A DNA stretch of 64,000 nt from Carex sylvatica (GCA_964058845.1 CAXKVR010000143.1:1-64000); one strand, 5' to 3'; counted from the stretch's first letter, positions 21,717 through 35,641 are shown. Numbers and translations are program-made. The notes: generated by a model not told the origin, from the letters alone.

Positions 21717-23521
21717 CTACGAGCCAAATACCTCCTTACTACACACAGGACAAGTCTGGCAACCAAAATAAAAAATAATAGTAAAAAACTAAAACTTTTT
21801 TATTATGATTACAGTAATGATGTTAACTTTTGATCATGGGCATGGAGCAGCCACTATTGGGCTTATTACCAATACAGCGACAGTATCCGACCAAAATATC
21901 AGAGCAATACAGCCTACTGGTACACTTCGAAACAGAAATCTTGTTCTGTTCTATATTAAGTCTCAATTGGGGGAGGTATTGACCTATCATTACCAATTTA
22001 CAGGTCAGGTCCAATACGAAACATCTAGATTGGCGAGACGCAGATAAAAAAAACCTTGATCTAAGATTCCAAAGCATTCTATCAACAAAACTCAGCTTAT
22101 AAGAACATATGTTGCAACTTATTTAAATAAACACTGAAGAAATAGTTACCTTGTTGATCTTGAGCCATTTTGTGACACAAATCTTATGGTACTTGTGATT
22201 ACAAGGCAAGGTGATCAATTTCTCCTTGTTTTCGTATTTCATACAACATATAACACACCTGTAAACATATGCAGACAACTTTCTATAAGAGCATAGTAGA
22301 AGTAGAATCATTAAATAATGCATTTTTTGACCAAACCCAATGTAGTTCATGAGTTGCATTAACACGAGTAAATTGGCAAATAGTTAGTAATAATCTTATA
22401 CACCATTAAAACTGGAGTGCAATATCTTGAAATATAGATGCTAAATTGATAATAGCTCAACTTAGGACTGTTTAAAACATACTCTTCATGCTTCTCCTTC
22501 CTGGAAAATATTCCGCCTGCTTTATAAGTTGATTTTGGTAAATGTTCTATCAAGTCATCAGACAAGCCTCTACTTTCGGTACCTATCGCATCTCCTAATT
22601 GTTGCAATTCCTTGTAGAAAAAATAATACCAACATAAGTAGTATTTCATGAGTTGCTTTAAAAAAAGAAAAAGAAACTAAAAAAAGACCCCTGCCTTTTA
22701 CAGAGACAGCATAAGTGTCCCTGTATTATCATACCAGCAAAAGATGCATTGTTACAAAATTGCAACAAGTAAAATAAAAATTATTTGAAACTTCAAAATT
22801 TTAGCAGTTAGATAATTACAATTTAATTAATTGTTTTAAACAATCAATGTTTAAATGTCTTATGTAAATCAATCAATGTTTTAAACAAAGGACTGATATG
22901 TATAGAAATTATTTCATATGGGGTACCATCATTATCTCAATTTTAATACTATACATTAAAGCATCATAAAAAAAAACAATGGTAGTGACCTTTATCCTAT
23001 ACAGCTCTTCTGTAAATACTGAAAATTTAGGAACAGTGAAGCGCATTATAATGCAGGGTTTTTATACGAATTTCCTAGTATAAACAGAAATAGTAAAAAT
23101 TTAAGAAAAACAAACCTCATAAGTCATATTATCAGGGTCAATGTTATCATCTCTTGGAGCCTGCACATTTACGTTACAAGATATACATTAACACCTTTTC
23201 TTTAATAATGAATTTTATTTGAAAGGAAACAAAAAGGCAACAATACTAATAAGCCAAAAGGACCAAAAAAAAAAACAAATAGAAGACAACCTGAGCAGCT
23301 GTGCGGGCCTGGGTGCTTCTTGGGTTTAATGGGGCTGCTGCTGTTGGTGATCTTCCTAGAAACAAAAAGTATATTAATGATAGAAAGGTTTAACCAGTTG
23401 AAAGGAAAGAAGAATAATATGAGGCAATTAATTTTACAATTTCCCTGTATCATGTTCCTTCAATAAAGTACAAAATTACCCCTCCATTTCCCTTCTCTCC
23501 TTTAGAAATATAGTGTGTGTG

Positions 23522-23578
<57 letters not shown>

Positions 23579-24976
23579 CTTTGGCTGTGGGGGGATGAGG
23601 TGATCACCGTAGCATTTTCAAAATCGTTGATTTGCCTAAGATGGTTTAATGTTGTTAAGATACTTATTCTCACTATTTGACCCCGAAGCAATTTACAGAA
23701 CTTCTTTCCTATTTATTCCTATTGCCAGTAATACACAACTGCAAATTTCACCTACGGCCTAATTGATCTCCACACTAGAAATAAACGGCTATATCCCTTA
23801 TCCCAGGCATTTAGGGTACTTTTTATTTTAAAACAGTGATAACAGGTACAGTTTCCAATTTATTTCAGGAGGGTAGGAAATAGGATTACCCAGAAATCAA
23901 CATATTCTCTCTCGGTTGAAAAGTTGTTATGACACAAATAATTGTTTACTAGGAGCTAAAGATTCCATAAAAAACTATTTTACCAGGGTGTGTCAAGTTG
24001 GTGGTTTCAAAAGAGATACCAACAAGCTGGTTTTCCAGATCTTGCAACTCCTTAGCTATCGCTTCATCAATTGCGAGTTGTGTGTTACTGGATCTTGGTA
24101 CACTCTTTTCTCTCAGATTTTGGTCTTGGAAAGAGCCAGGTTGTGAATTTGCATTGGAGGTAGTTCTACTAGTGTTAGCTTGCCCATTCCTTCGAAAAGA
24201 TTCATACACTATTTCCTATTGAAAAAGTTAATTAAGAAATTGACTAACAAAATGGCTCCTCTCCAAAAATAATGACAATGTGGTTTAATTGATCTCTTCC
24301 CGTTGGCTGTAAAAGGTACTTCTTACAAGAGGCTGGAATTGTATGTGACTATTTTCATTGCGTTCATGACATGACAGTGTTTTTTTTGTTTTGTTTTGTG
24401 GTAGCAGGTGAATAAGTCTTGTGAGCTCTCCACCAGTTCAACAAAACTTTTCACTAAATGTCATCCATAAATTTTGAGTGTTCTTTACAACATGCTAATC
24501 ATTCACAATGCCATACATGTACATTCTGACAGAGTTCTGAATCAGTCATGTTGAGACAGTATTTCATGATAGCAGGGAAAGAAAGCATAACCTTTTGTAG
24601 GTCTGCCAACACATGACAAACAATATATGCAACCGAAACTTAGATGTTCAGAATGGACATTTGCACGAGTGGCATTCAAAATAACCAACAAAGCAATTTT
24701 GCTAACACTATGTTGGTGGACATAAAAGCATTTTCCTAGGAAAAAACCATGTAAATTTCATTTAATAGAACTAATTAGAATTACAAGATGACAATTTAAA
24801 CATACTTAAAAAGATACATGACTAAAATGTTTTAGAAATAATAGCATCAATAACAAAGCCTGTACCTGATCTTGCAGCACTTCAGCAAGAGAAACGTCAT
24901 CATGATCATTAAAATACCCCCCAAAATTTTCTTCAACAACATATCGAATAGGGGCATTCATGCGAAACACTGCCAT
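21717..24976 (-). CDS. BIG BROTHER-like RING-H2 E3 ubiquitin ligase
   Basis: Seven coding exons join in phase with GT..AG borders: 24976-24866, 24215-23984, 23355-23291, 23160-23116, 22610-22483, 22258-22150 and 21755-21717. The product is 242 residues, close to the 248 of Arabidopsis BIG BROTHER. The start is MAVFRMNAPIRYVVEENFGG. The pre-RING motif GDAIGTESRGLSDDLIEHLP is diagnostic of BB/BBR proteins. The C-terminal RING-H2 has ligands C195, C198, C213, H215, H218, C221, C232 and C235 (CVIC, PCNHKYHKIC, CPVC). The family transfers ubiquitin; BB itself limits organ growth. Whether this copy does so is inference. The N-terminus differs from BB, so it is a BB-like paralogue. A SINE lies in the 5' UTR intron and a long (AC)n in intron 2. 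No break is seen. Confidence 0.93.
23525..23577. repeat. (GT)n microsatellite in E3 ligase intron 2
   Basis: About 26 uninterrupted GT dinucleotides, read as (AC)n on the mRNA strand. Long pure dinucleotide tracts of this kind are usually polymorphic. Confidence 0.95.
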
Positions 24977-25003
24977 TTTTGTTCTTTCCTTTGAGTGGCG
25001 TAA

Positions 25004-25990
25004 TCTGTGACGAGAGGAAGTAATAAAATTTGAAGAGAGAACTGAGTAAAGTTATTGACTGATAAGGCAACAGGTATAGTGACAGGGCCACTAAGAGAAA
25101 ATGTTCAAAATTGTTGTCCTTATACGTAATTTTCTATATAGTTTAGAGTAAAATACATGAATACTGTAAAATTGAACCCTCATTCGCAACACCAAAATTT
25201 TAAATGATTGACCCCATTCAAGTTTGACCCTGTAGTCTGAAAGACATTAGTCAGAATCATAATATGATACTGATTCAATTTCAATATATGAACTAGCCAT
25301 CACCATTTTTCATTAGCTATTAACATACAATACAAAATGGGCAGTAATCAAGAACTAGCATTTGGTCTACTGGCAAAGGCAAATGGTCTCTGTATAAGAG
25401 GTCATGGGTTCAAAATATAGAAGGTCATGGGTTCGAAACCCAGATGGGGAAATCATTTGTAAAAATAACAAGGGTATTAAATAGTTACATGGCTTGACCT
25501 CCAACCTTTACTTAAAAAAAATGGGCAGTAATCAGCATTCAGCAATTAATAGAAGGGAAAGGGAATTAGTATGAGAAACTGTAGAGTTTAGAAAAAGTTC
25601 TTTGGTTCCCTTGATTTCAAGAATTACAAGCATGGGAACAACTGGTTAACGACTATGCTTGGACCAAAAAACGATTCTATTCTCTGATAAAGAAAATGCA
25701 TTAGTAAAAAGTTCCCGAGAAATGTAAGATGGCAAGTTGCCACCTTACCCTCAAAAAAAGAAGTTCCCGAGAAACAGAATTAACCATATCAAGACTTAAA
25801 TCAAAGAAAAATCACAATCCCAGAGCTTTGATTTGGGTTCTCCTAATTGTAAAAAGAAACGAGGAAGAGGATTTAAAATGGGAGAAGAAATACTAATAGG
25901 TTCTTAATTACCTTTGAAGATGGAAGATGAAGAGGAAGAGAATCACTGACTGGATCAGATCAAAAAAATTTTTGAAGAAAGATCAGATCA
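25004..25990 (-). other. 5' UTR exon and leader intron of the E3 ligase gene
   Basis: On the minus strand an upstream exon ends CTTCAAAG|GTAATT at 25912. The matching acceptor GTCACAG|ATTACG places the start of the coding exon's leader at 25004. The intron (25911-25005) carries a SINE. The 5' limit of the exon, perhaps near 25990-26060, is not determined. This model is inferred from splice signals and leader-like composition. Confidence 0.6.
25351..25517 (+). mobile_element. tRNA-derived SINE, copy 2
   Basis: Same family as 2340-2496: GGTCTACTGGCAAAGGC resembles box A, GGTTCGAAACCC resembles box B, and the tail is AACCTTTACTT plus A's. The 17-mer AAAATGGGCAGTAATCA flanks both ends (25334-25350 and 25518-25534). 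The box B region is duplicated in tandem (GGTCATGGGTTC twice). It sits antisense to the E3 ligase gene in its leader intron. Confidence 0.9.
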
Positions 25991-26085
25991 AATTAGATCG
26001 AACTTTGAGCTTCCTGGCTTTCCTGCAGCTGCTGTACTAGAGTGTAGACTCCTGGTCTCCTAGCATAGCATCTGGCGATTCAAAT

Positions 26086-26294
26086 CTGCTCCTTTTCTCA
26101 AGAAAAGGCGCACCCTCCTATTCTTCAATCTGAACCGTTCAAAATAGATCAAACGTCTATAATTACATCTGATTCATTTTAATAGATTATATTGATATAA
26201 ATGAAAAAAGTAATTGAAGCCGTTTGATCGACTTTTAACAATTCGGATTGAAGAATAGGAGGTTGCTCCTTTTCTTGAGAAAAAGAGCAGATTG
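26086..26294. mobile_element. MITE with CTGCTCCTTTTCTCAAGAAA termini
   Basis: The left end CTGCTCCTTTTCTCAAGAAA, followed by CCTCCTATTCTTCAATC, is inverted at the right end (GATTGAAGAATAGGAGG followed by TCTTGAGAAAAAGAGCAG). It lies just upstream of the E3 ligase leader exon, in its likely promoter. No ORF. Confidence 0.7.
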
Positions 26295-26625
26295 GAATCC
26301 AGCAGCTGGGGCATCTTAGATGTTAGCACTTAGCACTTTAGCAGCAACTCAGACCCGCTGTTAGAGCACACCAAATAATGCACCACAAAAGGCATGGGGT
26401 GAGGGGGAATGGACGAATGGTAGCGCCGAAGCGGTTTATCAACAACATGGAGATTCGAGTAAACGCTGATGCACGGTGCATATTGATAGTTGACGCCATG
26501 CAAAAAATAACAAGAAGAGTAAACGCTGATCGATGAACGGTGTCAATTCGTCAATGTAACGAATCCGAATGTGACCTAGCAGTGGGCCCATTATGCTTGA
26601 AGTGGTTTTCATTTTGTATTTTCCC

Positions 26626-26829
26626 GGAATGCGTATCCTCTGCATTAACTCAAAAAGGAATCTTCTGAGTTAATGAATTTCAACCGTTTGATTTTAAACG
26701 GAGCCAATCTGACCCCTACTTATGATATAGGAACTCTTTAATATTAGTGCGGATTTAGTCTGCACGAATCTCAAAACAGATCGGATGGTTAAGATTCCCT
26801 TCTGAGTTAATGCAGAGGATACGAATTCC
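26626..26829. mobile_element. MITE with GGAATNCGTATCCTCTGC termini
   Basis: The left end GGAATGCGTATCCTCTGCAT with TAACTCA is inverted at the right end (TGAGTTAATGCAGAGGATAC with GAATTCC). The terminal pairing covers about 27 bp with one mismatch. No clear target duplication is seen. Confidence 0.7.
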
Positions 26830-27119
26830 AACCGAAGTGCGTATAATTGATTCTCTTGACGAAGCGGGTCTAATGAGATAACAACTTTTTAGTTGATGGA
26901 TTTACGGACGAAGCGTAATAACTTAAATTTTTAGTTGATGGATTTACGGTATCCTATGAGATAACTCAAACTTTTTAGTTGATAGATTTACGGGCGAATA
27001 TTTTAAACGGTGCCCTATTTAAATGCATAAAGTTGTATTAATAGAAAATGAATTGCTTCAAAATTCGTATTAAAAGGTTCAATTTTTTACACGTATCAAC
27101 TCAAAAGTTCAGTTATCTA

Positions 27120-27320
27120 AAAAAAAAAAGGAGGAATTTCATGTATACCTCTCAAAAATTTCAAAATTTTCTATTCCCCGCTAAATATTAAAATCATATA
27201 TTTCTCCCTCTAAATTTCAAAATTACATATTTTTCTCTCTAAATTTGAAAATTACATACTTCCACCTCTAAACTCCAATAACTCATAAATTTACCCATTT
27301 TATTGTTTTATATTAGTTCC
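27120..27320. repeat. Left-arm fragment of the 15295-type element
   Basis: GGAGGAATTTCATGTATACC, CTCAAAAATTTCAAAATTTT and repeated TCTCCCTCTAAATTTCAAAA resemble the arm at 15295-15470. No matching right arm is seen nearby. Confidence 0.5.
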
Positions 27321-28530
27321 GCTGAATAATTCAAGAAATGTCATATTTAAAATTTTTTTTTTCAAATAGTGATGATATGTTCTGTAATTTATATTTTTTT
27401 AATGTTATTAATAAATATTTTGGGTTTAAATGTGAATTGTTTTGTTCAAAGTTAATAAGATTAATTAAACATTATGCACACAATTATGCCTATGTAATTG
27501 CCACGTGTTATTTGCCTTTATTCACGGCTTTAATAGGTGGATATGTGTCAATTCAAGTCATATAATTAATCGGCAAAACAAACATATGTATACCAATATA
27601 ATCATTTATATTTTGCGAATTTTTTGCACAAATATTATGCAAATAGATGTGTTGAGATGTCTTTAGAACATCTTAAGTGCGCCCAAGTTAAATACATATC
27701 GGTGCACTTTTTTGTGCCTTTTATAAAATTTGATATTCATACAGAATTTTCATCAGGAGGCAAAAAAATTATCGAATCGGGTTTAAATAACTTATCAGAT
27801 TTAAATCCATTAACTAATTGGATACTCGATAAAAAACAATGCTTTGACCTTATATTTTCTAATATTCTGACTTGTAATATCTAATATTTTAACTTATAAT
27901 TCTAATTACCAATTATAATTCAAGAAATTTAATTTGATTTTAACACTAAATTTAACCCGAATTACAAATCAAATAATTAGAGGGGAGCAAAAAAAAAATT
28001 CAAAGGGGGGCAGAGTCGATCGGTATCGATAAATCACTACTAAAATTCAAAATCCAGGGAGGGCGACTGCCCCTCCTCCCCTCCCCCTAGTCTATGCTGG
28101 ATCTGCCCGTGATTACATAGACATCAAATTGATGAAGTTAAATAAATGTTAGTGCATTTATTTTTTGGTCTTTAATATTGTATGTAACAATCCATTATTA
28201 CATTTTTATTTTTCATTAATTACTAATAACATAGAAAAATAGCTCTACATTAATAAAAGGAGGTGATTAGTGCAGCTTTATATTAAATATAGGATTTTAA
28301 AAAAAATGAAAAATGTTAACAAAATAGTTTTTTCCTAAATTTTTTTGAAACATACATAATTTAAAACCATTTCAAGGATTTTTGCTAGTCAAGATTTCAA
28401 TAACAGTGCTGGCAAACTTCATATGTCGACCATTATGTTATATTGACATTATTTTTATGTTCCAATCAATCACGTAACACGTTTCGAACAAGACGGTAGT
28501 TCTTCCTCTCCGATATTTGTAATTGTTTAG
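27320..28530. other. AT-rich intergenic DNA, decayed repeats
   Basis: No gene is supported. A short C/G-rich stretch near 28050-28110 (CTGCCCCTCCTCCCCTCCCC) resembles ends of old transposon remnants seen also near 46540 and 50020. Two ORFs of 75-86 codons have no recognisable content. Confidence 0.4.
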
Positions 28531-28535
28531 TAGAA

Positions 28536-29095
28536 TAAAGCTAGAGTGTATTGAGCATCTCCATTGGAGCATTTAACTTTAATTGCTAAACAACCACGTC
28601 ATTACCTTTAACAATTAAAGAGATTTATAATTGTTAAACACTCCATCCCAGCAATTAATAATAGATTGCCGTTAAGAGAGAGAGAGAGAGCAGAAAGAAA
28701 GAGTATCTACCAATCATTTAGCCAGCGGCTTTAAGAAATCATTTCTTATTAAGCAAACTTGCTAAATAGAAAATAAGCGTACATTCCAGCAATAGGCTAA
28801 GCAATTAACACGTCAGACTAAGCAATCCGAAAACAATCTGCATTGTAGATGCTCTTATGTTCATCAAAAAGAATTAATGAGCATAACTTTAAAATTTATC
28901 GGATTGACTTTAAATAATGAATTTGAACTGTTGAAACTAATCTACTTTACGAGTGATGCTTATACATGCAAAATTTTTAATTTTTTTGTACACACATTAC
29001 TTACGGAGTAGATCAATTTCAACGATTTGGATTCGTCATTTGCTATCAATCCAATAGATTTTGTAGTTATGTTCATCAAACTTTCTTAGTGAAGC
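28536..29095. mobile_element. Relative of the 17838 MITE, split by a nested MITE
   Basis: The outer sequence AAAGCTAGAGTGTATT and the downstream foldback (GGATTCGTCATTTGC, CATGCAAAATTTTTAA) resemble the 17838-18234 element. It is interrupted by the GAGCATCTCC element at 28553-28854. The right end is degenerate. Confidence 0.5.
28553..28854. mobile_element. Nested MITE, GAGCATCTCCATTGG termini
   Basis: Starts GAGCATCTCCATTGGAGCAT and ends CATTGTAGATGCTC, an imperfect inverted pair. The interior includes a (GA)n tract at about 28674-28690. Short AT-rich interior, no ORF. Confidence 0.65.
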
Positions 29096-29889
29096 ATGAT
29101 GCACGCTGTTAATTATAGAATAACCGAAACTTTTTTTTTTAAAATACAACTTCCTTAAAAAAGATAAACTTGTCAAAGTCTTTAGAGTTTTTAATAACTA
29201 ATCTTTAGTTATTTTTAAATTATTTTACAAGTAAGTTTATATATATTTCTCAATCATTATTATTTGTAAAACTAATGGACTTAGTTCTTTTTAATATTAT
29301 CTATATATTTTTTATTATGCATACTTGAAATTTATTGAAATGTTTGTTTAAATGTTACCGTGCGTGATCACAAGTAAGAAAATATAATAAATGTTCTCCA
29401 CGAACTGTTCACTCAGAACCACGATCATTTTTATTACATATGCTACCATTTTTTTTATGTTAATTTTAATAAACAAAGTAAAAAATTGAGTAAATGTAAG
29501 GATTTTTGGAATTTAGAAGAAAAAAGTATAATATTATATATTTTTTTATAAATGTTCCCAATCATTATTAAGGACTATGCTCTTAGAAAGTCGAAGATAA
29601 GAAGATACACATAATTGAAATTTATTGAATGCATGTTTAAATGTTATGTGTCTCAAGTAGAAAAATATAAATATATTTCTTTTGTTCAATTAGAACAACG
29701 AACTTTTCTGTTACATATGCTACCATGTCTTTTTCGTGTTAATTTTATAAAAAGATAATAAATCGATTAAACGTAAGGTTGTTTAAATTTAGAAGAATAA
29801 ATATAATATTATAAGTTTTAGAATAGAAAATAGTTTATTTTAATGTTTTCGAAGGGTATATGTGATATTCTGTCAAATTTATAAGAGCA

Positions 29890-29897
29890 AAACCCTA
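29890..29897 (+). promoter_or_regulatory. Telo-box AAACCCTA, S23 copy 1
   Basis: AAACCCTA lies 89 bp upstream of the start codon. Telo-boxes are established elements of plant ribosomal protein promoters and early leaders. Copy 2 has the same motif in the matching place. Confidence 0.7.
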
Positions 29898-29985
29898 GTT
29901 GTCGCCTTCCCCCTCTCTCTCCCTCTGCCGGCGCGATTCGTCTCTCCTCTTCGGTCTCGAGTGGTTGATTGTTTACCAATCCAAA

Positions 29986-31682
<1,697 letters not shown>

Positions 31683-32689
31683 ATCCTATTTTTGTAATGG
31701 TTAATTCATTTTAGATGCTTGCGAACAATTTTGCCCTTTGTGTCTAAAAGATGTTTTGAGTGGGATCTTGTTCATCTCTTGTGTATTTGTTTAGCTCTGT
31801 TACTTTTGGGCCTTGTTTGAAAATATAATATGGTCATGATGCCATTCTCTCGTCTTCCTAATAGGCTGAATTTTCTAGCTTGTTGCTATAATTTATATGG
31901 AATGATTTGTTAGATTAACTGCTGCATTGAAGTTGTAGATAATTTATATGGCCTTTGGCACTCTTGCAAATTTGGAACTATGCAATAGATGGATGCACTA
32001 AGGCTCTAAAATGAAAGGTGGCATGATTTTCTGGTTTGACATCTAGAATTAGTGAACTTGATCTGTTTGAATCTTGAAGCACTTTTATAATTACTTGAAA
32101 ATACTTTTGTAGATGAAAGTTGGCATGATTTCATGGTTTAACATCGAGGCTTAGTGAACTTGGTTTCAAAATTTGAAGCTTGAAAAAAGTTAAGAGTACT
32201 GGTATGATCTCACACGGATATTGACAGGAGAATGGGTAATTGTTAGCATGCTTCCATTCGCTACCACCGCCTTATCATCCGTGTATTGAAAGCGCTTTAA
32301 TTCCCTGTGGCAGCCAATTGCTGATCCGTTTAGTCCTTACCAGTATGTATCTGTTTCCATTTTGAGCGAAATGTGGATGGATGTAATTTAATTTCTTATT
32401 GGATGTGACCTGGCAGCCTCTGTCAAATTCTCAAAAAAAATAAAAATAATAATAAGACAGAAGAACGGGTAAATTGCAACATTTTGAAAAAAAGAATGAA
32501 TAATATATGAACATTCACAAACCAAAGATGTAAATGGAATGAATGTTGACAAGACCTCATAATTGTTTTTATAAATTTGAAGAGTCCAATATGAGAGCCA
32601 CGGTCACAACCTTCAACTTGGAATAGTTACATCGTTCGTTCTCGTTATATAATTTTTATTAAGAGCAGTTGAATTTCTAAAACTTAAAT

Positions 32690-33180
32690 CTAGGGGTGTC
32701 ATTGACACCCTTTTATTCGTTTATCCGACCGAATTGTATTCGAAAATATGACCCAAGGTAAAAAGAATTTTTCATTAATTTATCGGGTTCGGATAAAGAT
32801 AAAGAGACGCTTTTCATCTTGTGGGTGCTTGACGGGAAAAGCTGTTCAGTGTTGATTTATTTGGTATAGTTTTTATGTCAAAACTAACATGTCTCGTAAA
32901 GTTGTATGATTCATTTCTATTTTCATCAATAGAAGTTCATATAAAATCATGAACTGATACAGTACAGATAAAGATATTTCTTATCTGTTATCTATAAGAT
33001 AGTTTAAAAATAACATTATATATTGTATGGATATAATACATAATACAATAATTTTTTGTACTTTACTAAATTTTCATAATACAAGTTAGTTTTATTCATT
33101 ATTAATTTTTTTCTTGTTTTGAATTTTTTTCTTCCGAAGCATAATCGTAATATCAATAATATTTTTTTATCCGTTTATCT
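32690..33180. repeat. Truncated TAGGGGTGTCA-type hAT remnant
   Basis: TAGGGGTGTCATTGACACCC, followed by TTTATTCGTTTATCCGACCG, resembles the left end of the element at 45726. A TTTATCCGTTTATCTGA-like sequence near 33165-33182 may belong to its other side. No proper right terminus is found. Confidence 0.45.
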
Positions 33181-33600
33181 GATACGTACCATATTAAAAA
33201 AAAAAGAAAAAAAAGAAGGAGGATAAATTTATTGACTTGTCAAATACAAATAATAGATAAATTTTTTCGTTACTATGACAGTACAAGTATGAAAATGCTT
33301 CCACCTGATACTTCAATCCATAACAAAATTGCAGGACTAAAATGGACCCTGCCTTTTCAAGGAACCTACAACGCATATTTCTCTGTCGCCATGTGCTTCC
33401 ATCAATGCTAATTTCTAATATAATAAAATTAAGTATAAAACAAAACAATAGAAATGAAACGATATCAAATGGTTGTACTTTTCCAGAATTATCTAATACC
33501 ATAAGATGGTCCTCGACTGATCAACAATGCCAAGCAAAAATTATTAGGATGCTACCAAGTACTAAGTTAAATATCTTTTAAACCTTTTCCAATCAAAATT

Positions 33601-33674
33601 GCTGGAGTAGCTCAGCTGGTTAGAGCGTATGGCTGTTAACCATAAGGTCAAAGGTTCGATCCCTTTCTCTAGCG
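33601..33674 (+). tRNA. tRNA-Asn (anticodon GUU)
   Basis: The 74-nt sequence folds as a standard cloverleaf. The acceptor GCTGGAG pairs (with a wobble) with CTCTAGC, and a discriminator G follows. The D-arm is GCTC..GAGC, the anticodon loop CTGTTAA has GTT at 33635-33637, and the T-arm is AAAGG-TTCGATC-CCTTT. Box A (TAGCTCAGCTGG) and box B (GGTTCGATCCC) are intact. A T-run following shortly after (33680s) could terminate pol III. The 3' part is duplicated downstream. Confidence 0.93.
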
Positions 33675-33729
33675 ATATTTTTTCAAAAAATTTGCCTCCA
33701 GTTTTTTTTTTTTAATACTACATGTAAAA

Positions 33730-33811
33730 GTCAAAGGTTCGATCCCTTTCTCTAGCGGTATTTTTTCAAAAATTTTGCCTGCAGTTTTTTCTTTCTAATA
33801 CATGTAAAATC
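33730..33811 (+). pseudogene. Tandem duplicate of tRNA-Asn 3' part
   Basis: GTCAAAGGTTCGATCCCTTT followed by CTCTAGCG repeats the tRNA from its variable region to its 3' end, plus the trailing TATTTTTTCAAAAA and GCCTGCAGTTTTTT flank. The offset is 83 bp. It has box B but no box A, D-arm or anticodon arm, so it cannot be a tRNA. Confidence 0.9.
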
Positions 33812-34105
33812 AGTTAATCAAGTTATAATGATCCTTGATAAAAATATATTTCTTATTTTTTTACACGACTAAATTAGAGCTATCAAAATCACAAAGGTAG
33901 CAGAGCCGGTGGCTATGCGAAATTTGAGCACGAAAATAAAAAATAAGATCTGATAAATTTAATTACAATATTCTCTTGTCATATTTTCCATAGTGCAACA
34001 TAAGATAAAAAAATACGTGACACATGGCGTGACAAACACATCGTGATTTAATTGCTCATGTGACGTGACGCGACGTGACTAAAATAGTGGTTGACAATTA
34101 CATCA

Positions 34106-35641
34106 CGTGTAGTCATACTGTGATTAGATGTGACGTGACCACACATGACATGACGTAAATTAGTCACGTCAATTTTTTTATATTTAATTTAAATTAATAT
34201 TACAGGAGAAAATATATAAATATGAAAAATTCTAAAAAAATAAAATAAGTAAATAATGTTACTTTTTTTTTAGAAAAAAATGTTGAACATTTGATATTAC
34301 TTTAAAATTTTTAATTATAAATATTTATTAGACTAAACTAGAGAAAATAAAAATCAGTGAGTATCAGAATATCAATATCACTGAACCTACATTAAAAGAA
34401 AAACTTAGATATTGTATATGTACCAAAAAAGTTGGACACTATATGTTTCAAACCGTGACGTTACGTGACGTGACTGACTGGTTCGCATAACGTGACGTGT
34501 AATTTTCGCTCGAATGTGATCACATGATTCACGTCACGCGGCACGTGAGTCACGTCACGTAATTGACACACATAATGTAACATGATGTGACGTGACTGAT
34601 CACACCGTGATTGGTCACACCGTGTAGTCATACCGTGATTAGATGTGACGTGACCACACATGACATGAAGTAAATTAGTCACGTCAATTTTTTTATATTT
34701 AATTTAAATTAATATTACAGGAAAAAATATAAAAATATGAAAAATTCTAAAAAAATAAAATAAGTAAACAATGTTGCTATTTTTTTAGAAAAAAATGTTG
34801 AACATCTGATATTACTTTAAAATTTTTAATTATAAATATTCATTAGATTAAACTAGAGAAAATAAAAATCAGTGAGTATCATAATATCAATATCACTGAA
34901 TCTACACTAAAAAAAAAACTTAGATATTGTATATGTACCAAAAAAGTTGGACACTCTATGTTTAAAACCGTGACGTTATGTGACGTGACTGACTGGTTCG
35001 CATAACGTGACGTGTAATTTTCGCTCAAATGTGATCACATGATTCACGTCATGCAGCACGCGAGTCACGTCACGTAATTGACACACATAATGTAACGTGA
35101 CGTGACGTGACTGATCACACTGTGATTGGTCACACCGTGTAGTCGTACCGTGATTAGATGTGACGTGACCACACATGACATGACGTAAATTAGTCACGTC
35201 AATTTTTTTATATTTAATTTAAATTAATATTACAGGAAAAAATATAAAAATATGAAAAATTCTAAAAAAATAAAATAAGTAAACAATGTTGCTATTTTTT
35301 TAGAAAAAAATGTTGAACATCTGATATTACTTTAAAAAATTTAATTATAAATATTCATTAGACTAAACTAGAGAAAATAAAAATCAGTGAGTATCAAAAT
35401 ATCAATATCACTGAACCTACACTAAAAAAAAATTTAGATATTGTATATGTACCAAAAAAGTTGGACACTCTATATTTAAAACTGTGACATTACGTGATGT
35501 TACTGACTGGTTCACATAACGTGATGTGTAATTTTCTCTCGAATGTGATCACATGATTCACGTCACGCGACACGCGAGTCATGTTACGTAATTGACACAC
35601 ATAATGTGACATGATATGATGTGACTGATCACACCGTGATT
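34106..35641. repeat. Three tandem ~513-bp units rich in TGACGTGACG
   Basis: The unit start CGTGTAGTCATACCGTGATT (with small changes) recurs at 34106, 34621 and 35131. Each unit has an ACGT-rich zone (CGTGACGTGACTGACTGG, GATTCACGTCACG) and an AT-rich zone (TTTATATTTAATTTAAATTA). The array stops at 35641. The similar ~73-codon ORFs on the minus strand recur only because the DNA repeats. Upstream DNA from about 34012 is already CGTGAC-rich. Confidence 0.92.

Noticed and set aside
21805..22077. ORFs on both strands between E3 ligase exons 6 and 7
   Set aside because: They lie in the last intron and match nothing recognisable. The spliced model accounts for the gene.
23476..23691. ORF with a His-Thr repeat
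   Set aside because: Translation of the (GT)n tract in E3 ligase intron 2.
27624..27884. 86-codon ORF as a gene
   Set aside because: AT-driven composition, no recognisable motif, no splice or promoter context.
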